Below are positions 1 to 7,432 of a DNA stretch of 64,000 nt, one piece after another. The stretch spans positions 124,001-188,000 of the forward strand of contig NZ_JACOPK010000003.1 in assembly GCF_014288055.1 (NCBI RefSeq). The letters are read 5' to 3'. Within the stretch, counting starts at the first letter, position 1. Each line of letters begins with the position of its first letter. Both the position numbers and the translations under genes were made by a program. The notes under the pieces were generated by a model. That model did not search any database. It was given only the letters and a program-made list of their open reading frames with translations, and was not told the origin of the DNA. Source of the stretch: Agathobaculum hominis. GTDB lineage: Bacteria > Bacillota > Clostridia > Oscillospirales > Butyricicoccaceae.

Positions 1-712
1 ACTCGAAGCCCTTGTCCCATTCGCCGACCCACTTCTCGTCGCCGGAGGTGATAGCCTCTTCTGGCAGGAAGTTGTAGACCGAGGTGCGAGCGAAGGAGTC
101 GCCTGCGCCGCCGGTGCCGGGAGCGTTGTAAGCGAAGCGGCCCGGATTCGCCTTCATCCATTCGACCAGCTCGTCCATGGTCTTGGGCGGGTTCGGAACC
201 TTCTCGGAGTCGTAGGCAAGGATAACGGTGGTGCCGCGGTACGGCTGAGCGTAATCCTGCGCGACCGCGCTCTTCGCCTCAACAGATGCAGCGTTCGGGA
301 TCTTGGACTTGTCGAGCTTTACGAAGGACTCCTCGCCGATCTTGGACATGATCTTCGCCAGGTCGTCACCGCTCCAGTCGACGATGTCGTAGTCGGTGTT
401 GGTCTGGCCTGCCTTGCCGGCAGCTGCTACCATGTCTGCGAGGCCCTGCGCGCCGGTACCGGAGAGCATGAACTGCAGCTCAACCTGATACTGATCCTTG
501 TATTCGGAGTTGGTGTTGAAGTCCTCGGTCAGCTTCTCGAAGATGGAGCGGACGTTGTCCGAGCCGGTCGCCCACAGGGTAACGGTGGACTTGCCGCCCT
601 CAGCCTTGGAGTCGCCGCCTTCAGCCTTGGAATCGCCGCCGCCGCAGCCGGTGAGGGCTGCCGTCATCATTGCTGCTGCAAGGAAGATCGAACCTAATCT
701 CTTCAGTTTCAT
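1..712 (-). CDS. ABC transporter extracellular solute-binding lipoprotein (partial, C-terminus beyond window)
   Basis: About 237 residues are visible. The N-terminus (MKLKRLGSIFLAA...LTGCGGG) is a lipoprotein signal with an LTGC lipobox, so the mature protein should be anchored to the outer face of the membrane. A short Gly/Ser/Lys/Glu linker containing two copies of DSKAEGG follows, then a type-2 periplasmic-binding-like fold beginning VTLWATGSDN. It is the third gene of a leftward operon after a permease and an ATPase of the PotC/PotA type, which supports an importer role. Substrate class is not readable; iron, polyamine, thiamine and phosphonate binders share this architecture. The gene runs off the left edge, so the ligand-site C-terminal lobe is not visible. 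Confidence 0.88.
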   Translation of the reverse strand, partial: MKLKRLGSIFLAAAMMTAALTGCGGGDSKAEGGDSKAEGGKSTVTLWATGSDNVRSIFEKLTEDFNTNSEYKDQYQVELQFMLSGTGAQGLADMVAAAGKAGQTNTDYDIVDWSGDDLAKIMSKIGEESFVKLDKSKIPNAASVEAKSAVAQDYAQPYRGTTVILAYDSEKVPNPPKTMDELVEWMKANPGRFAYNAPGTGGAGDSFARTSVYNFLPEEAITSGDEKWVGEWDKGFE

Positions 713-840
713 TTGTACATTCTCCTTTTTCTCTTATACATACTCTAAGGGGATCGACAGGGGCGTGAAGCTCACCCGGTGTCTACTCATTCAGGCGCGT
801 GACGCGCGGTTTTCCCGATAAAGGATGTTGTGGTCGAAGT

Positions 841-1812
841 TTACTTGTCGAATACGGTGTGCTTGCCGATGTGCATGCCGACGGACTGGCCGACGGACAG
901 CTTCTCGCTGATGTCGCGGTCGACGAAGCACTTGATAACGTTTTCGCCGTGCTGGACGTTGACTACTACGTAGTGGCCGAGGACCATGATGGTGCGGACC
1001 GTGCCGGTGAAGTCGCCCGAGCCGTCGATGGAAACGGTGACGTCCTCCGGACGGACGGCGATGGTCTTGTCGCCCTTGTCGATGAAGTTCATCTCGCCGA
1101 TGAAGGAGGCGACGTGACGGGTGGCCGGTTTGTCGTAGATCTCGGTCGGGGTGCCGATCTGCTCGAACTTGCCCTTGTTCATAACGACGATGCGGTGGGA
1201 GAGGGACATGGCCTCCTCCTGATCGTGGGTTACGAATACGACCGTGATGCCGAGGTCGCTCTGGATCTTCTTGAGCTCCTCGCGCATCTGCTGGCGGATC
1301 TTCGCGTCGAGCGCGGAGAACGGCTCGTCGAGCAGGAGCAGCGAGGGCTTGAGGAGCAGGCTGCGCGCGATGGCGATGCGCTGCTGCTGGCCGCCGGACA
1401 TCTGGTTCGGATACTTCTTCTCGCAGCCGCTCATGGATACGAGAGCGAGCATCTTCTTGATGTCTGCGTCGATCTCAGCCTTGGGCACCTTGCGGAGCTT
1501 GAGGCCGAAGGCGAGGTTTTCGTAAATGGTCATGTGCGGCCACAGGTTGTAGCTCTGGAATACCATTGCGGTCGGGCGCTTCTCGGGGGGCAGGCCGATG
1601 ATGGACTGGCCGTCGATGGTGATGTCGCCGCTGGTAACGTCGAGAAAGCCGCCGATGGTGCGCAGGATGGTGGTCTTGCCGCAGCCGGAGGGGCCGAGGA
1701 AGGTGACGATCTCACCCTCGTAGATATCGAGGTTGATGTGCTCGACGCCGTCGCCGTTGTCGTACTTTTTGGTCATATCCTTGATCTGGAGCTTGATCTT
1801 ACGTTCGCTCAT
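841..1812 (-). CDS. ABC transporter ATP-binding protein (PotA/CysA-like importer ATPase)
   Basis: 323 residues. Walker A GPSGCGKTT at 40-48, the signature MSGGQQQR at 138-145, Walker B LLLLDEP at 158-164 and the switch His in VTHDQEEA near 196 are all intact, so it should be an active ATPase. A C-terminal TOBE-like domain starts near residue 245 (IAVRPEDVTVSI), as in polyamine, iron and sulfate importers. Start codon is preceded by AGGAGG at good spacing. It lies 40 bp after the permease stop and 128 bp before the binding protein, in one operon. The family is certain; the transported substrate is not. Confidence 0.93.
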   Translation of the reverse strand: MSERKIKLQIKDMTKKYDNGDGVEHINLDIYEGEIVTFLGPSGCGKTTILRTIGGFLDVTSGDITIDGQSIIGLPPEKRPTAMVFQSYNLWPHMTIYENLAFGLKLRKVPKAEIDADIKKMLALVSMSGCEKKYPNQMSGGQQQRIAIARSLLLKPSLLLLDEPFSALDAKIRQQMREELKKIQSDLGITVVFVTHDQEEAMSLSHRIVVMNKGKFEQIGTPTEIYDKPATRHVASFIGEMNFIDKGDKTIAVRPEDVTVSIDGSGDFTGTVRTIMVLGHYVVVNVQHGENVIKCFVDRDISEKLSVGQSVGMHIGKHTVFDK

Positions 1813-1852
1813 GGGTTATATATCCTCCTGTATTTCGATGGCAGATGCTGCC

Positions 1853-2698
1853 TTATTTCATCTTGAAGCCGCCGGAGATCGCTTCCGGACCGATGTACTT
1901 GCGCATTGCGAAGATCATGAGTGCGGACGGGATGATCAGCAGGATGGCAAATACCGCGCCGATCTGGACCGCCGAGGAGTCGAGCACGATGCCGTACATC
2001 GCGACCGGCATGGTCTGAACCTTGGCCATGCCGACGAGCATGGTGCCCTGCGCTTCTTCCATGGAGCCGAGGAAGGTGTAGAGCGTTGCGACCGAGATGC
2101 CCGGCATTGCCATCGGGAGCGTTACCTTGAAGAAGGTGCGGATCGGGCCTGCGCCGACATCGCGGGCAGCCTCTTCCTGCTGGCGGTGTACCGCGCGGAA
2201 CGCGCTCGACGGGAGCCATACCATGAACATCATGGAGTTGATCATGTGGATGATGACGACGCCGGTGTAAGTACCCATCAGGTTGTACTTGTAGAACAGG
2301 ACCGCGATGGAGGTGTAGATGCCGAGCTTCGGGAATGCGTTGGTCAGCAGGAAGGACAGCATGAACATCTTGCGGCCGGGATACTTGAAGCGTGCGATGG
2401 AGTAGGCCGCCGGGATACACAGGATCATGGAAACACCGGTGGTGATGATCGCCACGATGAAGGACTGTGCGATCGAGGAGACCAGACTCTTCTGGCTGAA
2501 TACGTAGCTCCACCATTTGAAACCCCACTGCTGCGGAAGGATGGCCGGAGCCTGATACTCGTTTGCGAAGGCGAGCATCAGCATATTGATCATTGGTCCG
2601 TAGAAGAACAGGATGAACGCCGCCAGCAGGATAAACTCAAGAAACTTGCGTCTGCCTACCGCATGGTAGAAGCGTTTTGGATTGAGCATTTTGAACAT
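1853..2698 (-). CDS. ABC transporter permease (PotC-like, binding-protein-dependent)
   Basis: 281 residues with about six membrane segments and the cytoplasmic EAA loop (EEAARDVGAGPIRTFFKV) that docks on the ATPase. The frame stays open upstream to 2755, but that start has no ribosome site; ATG at 2698 follows AAAAGGGG and gives the usual family length. First gene of the operon. Importers of this type normally need two different permease subunits. Only this second-subunit-like one is present between the promoter and the binding protein, so the partner is either encoded left of the window or absent. Confidence 0.9.
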   Translation of the reverse strand: MFKMLNPKRFYHAVGRRKFLEFILLAAFILFFYGPMINMLMLAFANEYQAPAILPQQWGFKWWSYVFSQKSLVSSIAQSFIVAIITTGVSMILCIPAAYSIARFKYPGRKMFMLSFLLTNAFPKLGIYTSIAVLFYKYNLMGTYTGVVIIHMINSMMFMVWLPSSAFRAVHRQQEEAARDVGAGPIRTFFKVTLPMAMPGISVATLYTFLGSMEEAQGTMLVGMAKVQTMPVAMYGIVLDSSAVQIGAVFAILLIIPSALMIFAMRKYIGPEAISGGFKMK

Positions 2699-2917
2699 TG
2701 AATTCTTACACCCCTTTTTTCTTTCGCCTGCCCGGAAAGATGCTCTCTCTTTCATCGACCGGAGCCGGCACCACTCATTTCGGAACGCGCTGTTTCCCCC
2801 GAAAAGGACAAAAAAACAGCCAGATATAACACACGACAGTTCTTTCCCACCCGGAAAAGTACGCCCATGTTACTCTGACTCAAATCTCTGAAAGCAACAT
2901 TCCTTAACCTTGACCTC

Positions 2918-2946
2918 AGTATAGCACGCCCTTCGGGGGTGTGCAA
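2918..2946 (-). promoter_or_regulatory. Sigma-A promoter of the ABC importer operon, with long leader
   Basis: Read on the minus strand: -35 TTGCAC (2946-2941), 17-bp spacer, extended -10 TGCTATACT (TATACT at 2923-2918). Transcription would start near 2911, leaving a leader of about 213 nt before the permease ATG. The leader contains a small hairpin (CTTTTCC / GGGAAAG) and a run of seven T near 2811 but matches no riboswitch I recognise. The rest of 2699-3135 holds no gene I can support. Confidence 0.75.
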
Positions 2947-3135
2947 GTGCAAAATCGCAAAAAGCTGACTTTTTACACAAATCTAACATAATGCGAACAT
3001 GAGTTTTATACAAAATGACGAAGAAAAAGCGCCGCACACGGTTCCGCACGTAAGATCAGCGGAGTGAAATTTGTGCAGATTGACTGAGCTGCGCCTGCCG
3101 TACGGAGCGCCGTCTGTGCAGCATCACCGGGGCGG

Positions 3136-3165
3136 TTGCAGTTTTGCCGCGAGATATGCTATAAT
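3136..3165 (+). promoter_or_regulatory. Sigma-A promoter of glpP
   Basis: -35 TTGCAG at 3136-3141, 18-bp spacer and extended -10 TGCTATAAT (TATAAT at 3160-3165), about 65 bp upstream of the glpP ATG. No terminator hairpin lies between promoter and gene, unlike the leaders of the presumed GlpP targets. Confidence 0.8.
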
Positions 3166-3232
3166 GAGGATATCATTTCGATGGACCCCAAAAAACGAGG
3201 CGCAGCGGCAGCCGCGCTGATGGAGGATAAAA

Positions 3233-3802
3233 ATGGAGCACAAGAGAGAAAAAATGGTGGACGCGCTGCAGGACTGTCCGGTGATCGCCGCGCTCAAGAG
3301 CGATGCCGGTCTGGAAAAGGCGGTCAGGAGCGACTGCACGACCGTATTTTTTCTGTACGGTACGATCCTGAACATCGCCTCGCACGTCGAGCGGGTCAAG
3401 CAGACGGGCAAGATCGTTTTTGTTCATGCCGACCTGATCGAGGGTCTGACCGCGCGGGACATCACCGCGGATTTCATCGCGCAGAACACACAGGCGGACG
3501 GCATCATTTCGACCCGCCCGAACATCATCCGCCGGGCAAAGGCGCTCGGCCTGCTGACCATCCAGCGCTTTTTCCTGTTCGACTCGCTCTCGTTCGAAAA
3601 CGTGCTGCGCCAGAGCTCGAACGCGGACGCGGTCGATCTGCTCCCGGGCACCATGCCGCGCGTGCTCGAGCGGCTGAAGCCGCAGATCCGCCAGCCGATC
3701 ATCGCGAGCGGTCTGCTCGCGGACAAGCAGGACGTCGTCGCGGCGCTCTCCGCCGGCGCGCAGGCGGTCTCGACGACAAAGCCCGAGCTGTGGGAGATCT
3801 AA
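3233..3802 (+). CDS. glpP: Glycerol-3-phosphate responsive antiterminator GlpP
   Basis: 189 residues, full length for the GlpP family, which has a TIM-barrel-like fold. Typical stretches are CPVIAALKS near the N-terminus, FVHADLIEGL, DGIISTRPNIIRRAK, and the C-terminal PIIASGLLADKQDV. In Bacillus, GlpP bound to glycerol-3-phosphate lets RNA polymerase read through terminators in glp leaders. Here the next operon (glycerol-3-phosphate oxidation) has exactly such a leader terminator, and so does the phosphodiesterase gene at 9081. The start is fixed by GGAGG six bases before the ATG. Confidence 0.94.
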   Translation: MEHKREKMVDALQDCPVIAALKSDAGLEKAVRSDCTTVFFLYGTILNIASHVERVKQTGKIVFVHADLIEGLTARDITADFIAQNTQADGIISTRPNIIRRAKALGLLTIQRFFLFDSLSFENVLRQSSNADAVDLLPGTMPRVLERLKPQIRQPIIASGLLADKQDVVAALSAGAQAVSTTKPELWEI

Positions 3803-3806
3803 ATAC

Positions 3807-3978
3807 TGTCGCAAAGCTGACGCTTTGCCGACAATATGTGTTCTGACTTCGCAGAACACGGACGGAGAAAAGTTCCTGTGCAGAAACTTTTCTCTCTTTC
3901 AGAGTAAAAAAACCGAGGCGCATGTCCCCGATTTTTTTGCGTTTGCAGGCAAACGCTTTTCATGCGCGCTGACGCGCG
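3807..3978 (+). repeat. Six-hairpin repeat family A, copy 1 (172 bp, forward)
   Basis: Begins 4 bp after the glpP stop. Six stems in series: TGTCG-CAAAGC/GCTTTGC-CGACA; GTGTTCTG/CAGAACAC; GAGAAAAGTTcc/AAACTTTTCTC; a long AAAAAACCG/CGATTTTTT stem with an internal GAGG...CCCC; GCGTTTGC/GGCAAACGC; GCGCGC/GCGCG. Other copies are at 11534, 25812, 36122 and 47701. The stems differ between copies but remain paired. Confidence 0.85.
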
Positions 3979-4036
3979 AAAACGGCAGGTAAAAATTTTT
4001 GCCGCCCTTTTAGCGATTCTGCGCAAAAGAAATCCC

Positions 4037-4065
4037 TTGCAATCTGACAGAAGCTGTGCTATATT
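4037..4065 (+). promoter_or_regulatory. Sigma-A promoter of the glycerol-3-phosphate oxidation operon
   Basis: -35 TTGCAA at 4037-4042, 17-bp spacer, extended -10 TGCTATATT (TATATT at 4060-4065). Start of transcription is expected near 4072, about 120 nt before the first gene, so the leader includes the terminator at 4111-4170. Confidence 0.78.
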
Positions 4066-4110
4066 GAGAATAACGAAAGTGAATATGTATGTTTGCTTGG
4101 AGATTAGAGT

Positions 4111-4170
4111 CAAAGTAAGCCGTTGCCGCAGAGCGAAAGCACTGCGGTGTGGTTGCTTTGGCTTTTTTTT
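4111..4170 (+). terminator. Leader intrinsic terminator, probable GlpP antitermination target
   Basis: Stem elements CAAAG...GCC...CCGCAG pair with CTGCGG...GGT...CTTTG, followed by eight T at 4163-4170. It lies between a good promoter and the ribosome site of the next gene, so it would block the operon unless antiterminated. The neighbouring glpP supplies the obvious antiterminator. Confidence 0.75.
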
Positions 4171-4193
4171 GTTGGGAAAATGGAGGGAAAAGT

Positions 4194-5636
4194 ATGTATG
4201 ATGTAACCATCGTGGGCTGCGGCGTGGTCGGCGCATCGCTTGCCTATACGCTCTCGCAGTACAGGCTGCGCGTGCTCGTGCTCGAGCGCGAGAACGACGT
4301 TGCCATGGGTACGACCAAGGCCAACAGCGCCATCGTTCACGCGGGCTACGACCCGGAGAACGGCACGCTCATGGCAAAGCTGAACGTTCGCGGCTCGGAG
4401 CTGATGGAGCAGCTGTGCAGCGACCTGTCGGTCGGCTACAAGCGCATCGGCTCGTTCGTTCTGGCGTTTGACGAGGAGCAGAAAAAGCATCTCGAGCACC
4501 TGCTCGAGAATGGCGTCCGCAACGGCGTGCCGGGTCTGCGCATCCTCGACGCAGAGGAGGCGCACGAGATGGAGCCGAACCTTGCGGAAAACGTTGCCGC
4601 AGCGCTGTACGCACCGAGCGCCGCGGTCATCGACCCGTGGGGGCTGTGCATCGCAGAGGCGGAGACCGCCGTGCGCAACGGCGTTGAGCTCAGGCTGAGA
4701 AGCGAGGTCACCGGTCTGGAGGACAAGGGCGGCCATGTGCTCGTACATACCAAATCCGGCGATTACGAAACAAAGGTCATCGTCAACTGCGCCGGCGGCT
4801 GGGGCGGCGATATCTGCGCGATGACCGGCGAGACCGAGTGGGAGGCGCAGCCGTCGCGCGGCGAGTATTATCTGCTCGACAAGTCGAGCGGCAATCTGGT
4901 CAGCCACGTTATCTTCCAGTGCCCGAACAAGCTCGGCAAGGGCGTCCTCGTTTCGCCCACTGTGCACGGAAATCTGATCGTCGGCCCGAACGCAGTCGAT
5001 GTTGACGCGCCGGACAGCAGGGAGAACACGCTTGCAGGCATGGACTTTGTCGCGGAGACCAGCCGCAGGAGCGTTCCGTCGATCGATTTCCGCCAGTCCA
5101 TCCGCAATTTTGCAGGCGTTCGCGCGAACACGAGCGAAAGCGACTTCATCATCCGCCCGGCGAAGAATATGCCGCGCCTGCTGCATATTGCCGGCATCAA
5201 GTCTCCCGGCCTGTCCGCAGCGCCTGCGATCGCAGAGTATGCCGCCGGTCTGCTGGAGGACATGGGCATCGTCCTCGAAAAGAAGGACGAGTGGAACGGC
5301 AGACGCGAGCAGATCCGCTTCAAGCAGCTCTCCGACGAGGAGAAGGCGGCTCTCATCGCGAAGGACCCGCGCTACGGCCGCATCATCTGCCGCTGCGAGA
5401 CCATCACCGAGGGCGAGATCGTCGCCGCGATCCACTCTCCCATCACGCCCTGCTCGCTCGACGGCATCAAGCGCCGCGCAGGCTCGGGCATGGGCCGCTG
5501 TCAGGGCGGCTTCTGCGGCCCGCGCGTGCTGGATATTCTCGCGCGTGAGCTCGGATGCAGTCCGCTCGACATTCAGCAGGACGGCGACGGCACCTTTATT
5601 CTGATCGGCACCACCAAGGGAGGCACACTGGCATGA
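4194..5636 (+). CDS. FAD-dependent glycerol-3-phosphate dehydrogenase-like oxidoreductase (GlpA-type) with BFD [2Fe-2S] domain
   Basis: 480 residues. The N-terminus is a Rossmann FAD site (VTIVGCGVVGASLAYTLSQ) of the DAO superfamily. The C-terminal ~80 residues form a BFD-like iron-sulfur domain, with IICRCETITEGEI and GMGRCQGGFCG supplying the four cysteines. This is the architecture of anaerobic GlpA, which oxidises glycerol-3-phosphate to dihydroxyacetone phosphate and passes electrons onward. The start at 4194 follows GGAGGG. The gene overlaps the next by four bases and lies behind a leader terminator next to glpP, which fits glycerol-3-phosphate rather than 2-hydroxyglutarate as substrate. 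No glycerol kinase is in the window. Confidence 0.88.
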   Translation: MYDVTIVGCGVVGASLAYTLSQYRLRVLVLERENDVAMGTTKANSAIVHAGYDPENGTLMAKLNVRGSELMEQLCSDLSVGYKRIGSFVLAFDEEQKKHLEHLLENGVRNGVPGLRILDAEEAHEMEPNLAENVAAALYAPSAAVIDPWGLCIAEAETAVRNGVELRLRSEVTGLEDKGGHVLVHTKSGDYETKVIVNCAGGWGGDICAMTGETEWEAQPSRGEYYLLDKSSGNLVSHVIFQCPNKLGKGVLVSPTVHGNLIVGPNAVDVDAPDSRENTLAGMDFVAETSRRSVPSIDFRQSIRNFAGVRANTSESDFIIRPAKNMPRLLHIAGIKSPGLSAAPAIAEYAAGLLEDMGIVLEKKDEWNGRREQIRFKQLSDEEKAALIAKDPRYGRIICRCETITEGEIVAAIHSPITPCSLDGIKRRAGSGMGRCQGGFCGPRVLDILARELGCSPLDIQQDGDGTFILIGTTKGGTLA

Positions 5637-6895
5637 AATATGAACTCGTGATTATCGGCGGCGGCCCGGCAGGCCTGTCTGCTGCAAATGCCGCATGGGA
5701 AGCAGGCTGCCGCTCGATCTGCATCGTCGAGCGCGACCGCGAGCTGGGCGGCATCCTCAACCAGTGCATCCACAACGGCTTCGGTCTGCACTATTTCAAG
5801 GAAGAGCTGACCGGCCCGGAGTATGCCGGCCGCTTTATCGACATGGTAGGCCAGACCGGCGTGGACGTCCGTCTGGACGCCATGGTGCTGGACATCACCC
5901 CGGACAAGCACGTTCACATCGTCTCCTCCGAGGGCGGCTATGAGGACCTTGAGGCAAAGGCCGTCATCCTCGCGATGGGCTGCCGCGAGCGCACCCGCGG
6001 CGCGATCGCCATCCCGGGCACCCGTCCGGCAGGCGTTTTCACCGCCGGCGCTGCACAGCGCTACCTTAATATCGAGGGCTACATGGTCGGCAGGCGCGTC
6101 GTCATTCTCGGCTCGGGCGACATCGGTCTCATCATGGCGCGCCGCATGACGCTCGAGGGCGCGAAGGTGCTCGCCTGCGTCGAGGTCATGCCGTATTCCG
6201 GCGGTCTGACGCGAAACATCGTGCAGTGCCTCAATGACTTTGACATTCCGCTTTATCTCTCCCACACCATTTCGGACATTCAGGGCAAGGACCGCGTGGA
6301 GCGCGTCGTCGTTTCCGAGGTCGGCCCGGACCGCCGTCCGATCCCGGGCACCGAAATGACCTTCGACTGCGACACGGTCCTGCTGTCGGTCGGTCTGATC
6401 CCGGAGAACGAGCTGAGCCGCGGCGCGGATATTCAGATGGACCCGCGCACGAACGGCCCGGTCGTATACGAAAACATGGAGACCTCCATTCCGGGCGTGT
6501 TCGCCTGCGGCAACGTGCTGCACGTACATGATCTGGTCGACTTCGTAACCGCCGAGGCGGCGCGCGCAGGCAGGGCTGCCGCTGCATACTGCGCAGGAAA
6601 GCAGACCGCCGAGGGCAGGACGCTCGACATCAGGAACGGCAGTCTCGTCGGCTACACCGTGCCGCAGCACGTTCGCATGGACGCCGACTTCACGGGCGTA
6701 GACGTATTTTTCCGTGTCCGTGCGATCTGCGGCGCGAGCCGCATCGCGGTCAGGGACGAGAGCGGCGCACAGATCGCGTCCTTCCGCCGCGAGCATATGG
6801 CGCCGGGCGAGATGGAGAACATCAGACTGCCGCGCGTCCTGCTCGAAAAGGCACAGGGCGCAGTCACGGTATCGGTTGAGGAGGAACAGGCATGA
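5633..6895 (+). CDS. FAD/NAD(P)-dependent oxidoreductase (electron-transfer partner, GlpB-like position)
   Basis: 420 residues with two dinucleotide sites: IIGGGPAGLSAANAAWEAG at the N-terminus for FAD, and VVILGSGDIGLIMARRMTLEG near residue 160 for NAD(P)H. It also has the CGNVLHVHDLVD motif near the C-terminal end of the FAD domain. It belongs to the pyridine nucleotide-disulfide oxidoreductase superfamily without the redox CxxxxC pair of thioredoxin-type enzymes. ATGA overlap with the gene before and with the gene after implies translational coupling. It probably carries electrons between the dehydrogenase FAD/FeS centres and a nicotinamide carrier. Confidence 0.85.
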   Translation: MKYELVIIGGGPAGLSAANAAWEAGCRSICIVERDRELGGILNQCIHNGFGLHYFKEELTGPEYAGRFIDMVGQTGVDVRLDAMVLDITPDKHVHIVSSEGGYEDLEAKAVILAMGCRERTRGAIAIPGTRPAGVFTAGAAQRYLNIEGYMVGRRVVILGSGDIGLIMARRMTLEGAKVLACVEVMPYSGGLTRNIVQCLNDFDIPLYLSHTISDIQGKDRVERVVVSEVGPDRRPIPGTEMTFDCDTVLLSVGLIPENELSRGADIQMDPRTNGPVVYENMETSIPGVFACGNVLHVHDLVDFVTAEAARAGRAAAAYCAGKQTAEGRTLDIRNGSLVGYTVPQHVRMDADFTGVDVFFRVRAICGASRIAVRDESGAQIASFRREHMAPGEMENIRLPRVLLEKAQGAVTVSVEEEQA

Positions 6896-7236
6896 CCAGC
6901 ATTATCTGCATTACCTGCCCCAAGGGCTGCCGCCTTTCGGTGGATGAAGAAAACGGCTATAAGGTAACGGGCAACGGCTGCCCGCGCGGCGAGATCTACG
7001 GCAAAAACGAGCTTCAGCACCCGGTCCGCGTCATCACCTCGACCGTTAGGATCGAGGGCGCTGCGGTGCCGCGCCTGCCGGTCAAGACCGACAAGCCGCT
7101 GCCGAAGGAGAAGATGTTCGAATGCATGCACCTGCTCGACAGCATCACCGCGAAAAGTCCGGTCAGGATCGGAGACCGGCTCGCAGAGCATATCCTCGGC
7201 ACGGACGTCAATATCGTCGCGACAAAGGCGTTGTAA
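6892..7236 (+). CDS. DUF1667 iron-sulfur-like small subunit of the glycerol-3-phosphate oxidation operon
   Basis: 114 residues, DUF1667 family. Cysteines are clustered at the N-terminus in ICITCPKGCRL and GNGCPRGEIYG (CxxC...C...C), a likely iron-sulfur site. The remainder is a small domain ending in VNIVATKAL. Genes of this family recurrently sit third behind the two flavoproteins seen here, and the ATGA overlap supports a three-subunit complex. Electron acceptor is unknown; no membrane segment or GlpC-like quinone module is seen. Confidence 0.88.
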   Translation: MTSIICITCPKGCRLSVDEENGYKVTGNGCPRGEIYGKNELQHPVRVITSTVRIEGAAVPRLPVKTDKPLPKEKMFECMHLLDSITAKSPVRIGDRLAEHILGTDVNIVATKAL

Positions 7237-7281
7237 AACGGCACTTTTCAGGTCTGTAAAAAAATTTGCAAAAAAGTTTAC

Positions 7282-7293
7282 GCAAACGTTTGC
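7282..7293 (+). promoter_or_regulatory. Palindromic LacI/CcpA-type operator upstream of mgtC genes
   Basis: Perfect 12-bp palindrome GCAAACGTTTGC. With its flanks it reads CGCAAACGTTTGCA, one base away from the catabolite-responsive element pattern TGNAANCGNTNNCA. It lies upstream of the -35 hexamer at 7298, so an activating or looping role is as likely as simple repression. Confidence 0.5.
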
Positions 7294-7297
7294 ATTC

Positions 7298-7327
7298 TTG
7301 TTAAGAATATGTTAATATAAATATACT
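7298..7327 (+). promoter_or_regulatory. Promoter of the tandem mgtC-like genes
   Basis: -35 TTGTTA at 7298-7303, 18-bp spacer, -10 TATACT at 7322-7327. Transcription would begin near 7334, about 100 nt ahead of the first gene, so the hairpin at 7347-7391 is transcribed. Confidence 0.6.
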
Positions 7328-7346
7328 CAATGACGGATGAGCACAG

Positions 7347-7408
7347 GGCGCATGTTTTGCCGGGCAGCAATGCCCGAACGAACCATGCGCCGGTGTTTAT
7401 TTTCATTT
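7347..7408 (+). terminator. Leader hairpin/attenuator before mgtC genes
   Basis: GGCGCATG (7347-7354) pairs with CATGCGCC (7384-7391) and an inner CGGGC/GCCCG stem sits between. A U-rich stretch (TTTATTTTCATTTTTT) follows. It looks like an intrinsic attenuator in the leader. mgtC-type genes are often controlled from their leader, but no known Mg2+ element is recognisable. Confidence 0.45.
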
Positions 7409-7432
7409 TTTCAGAAAGTGAGGCGGACGTCA

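Noticed and set aside
2699..3135. A gene in the spacer between the ABC operon and glpP
   Set aside because: Short frames on both strands lack ribosome sites; the region is explained by divergent promoters and a long leader.
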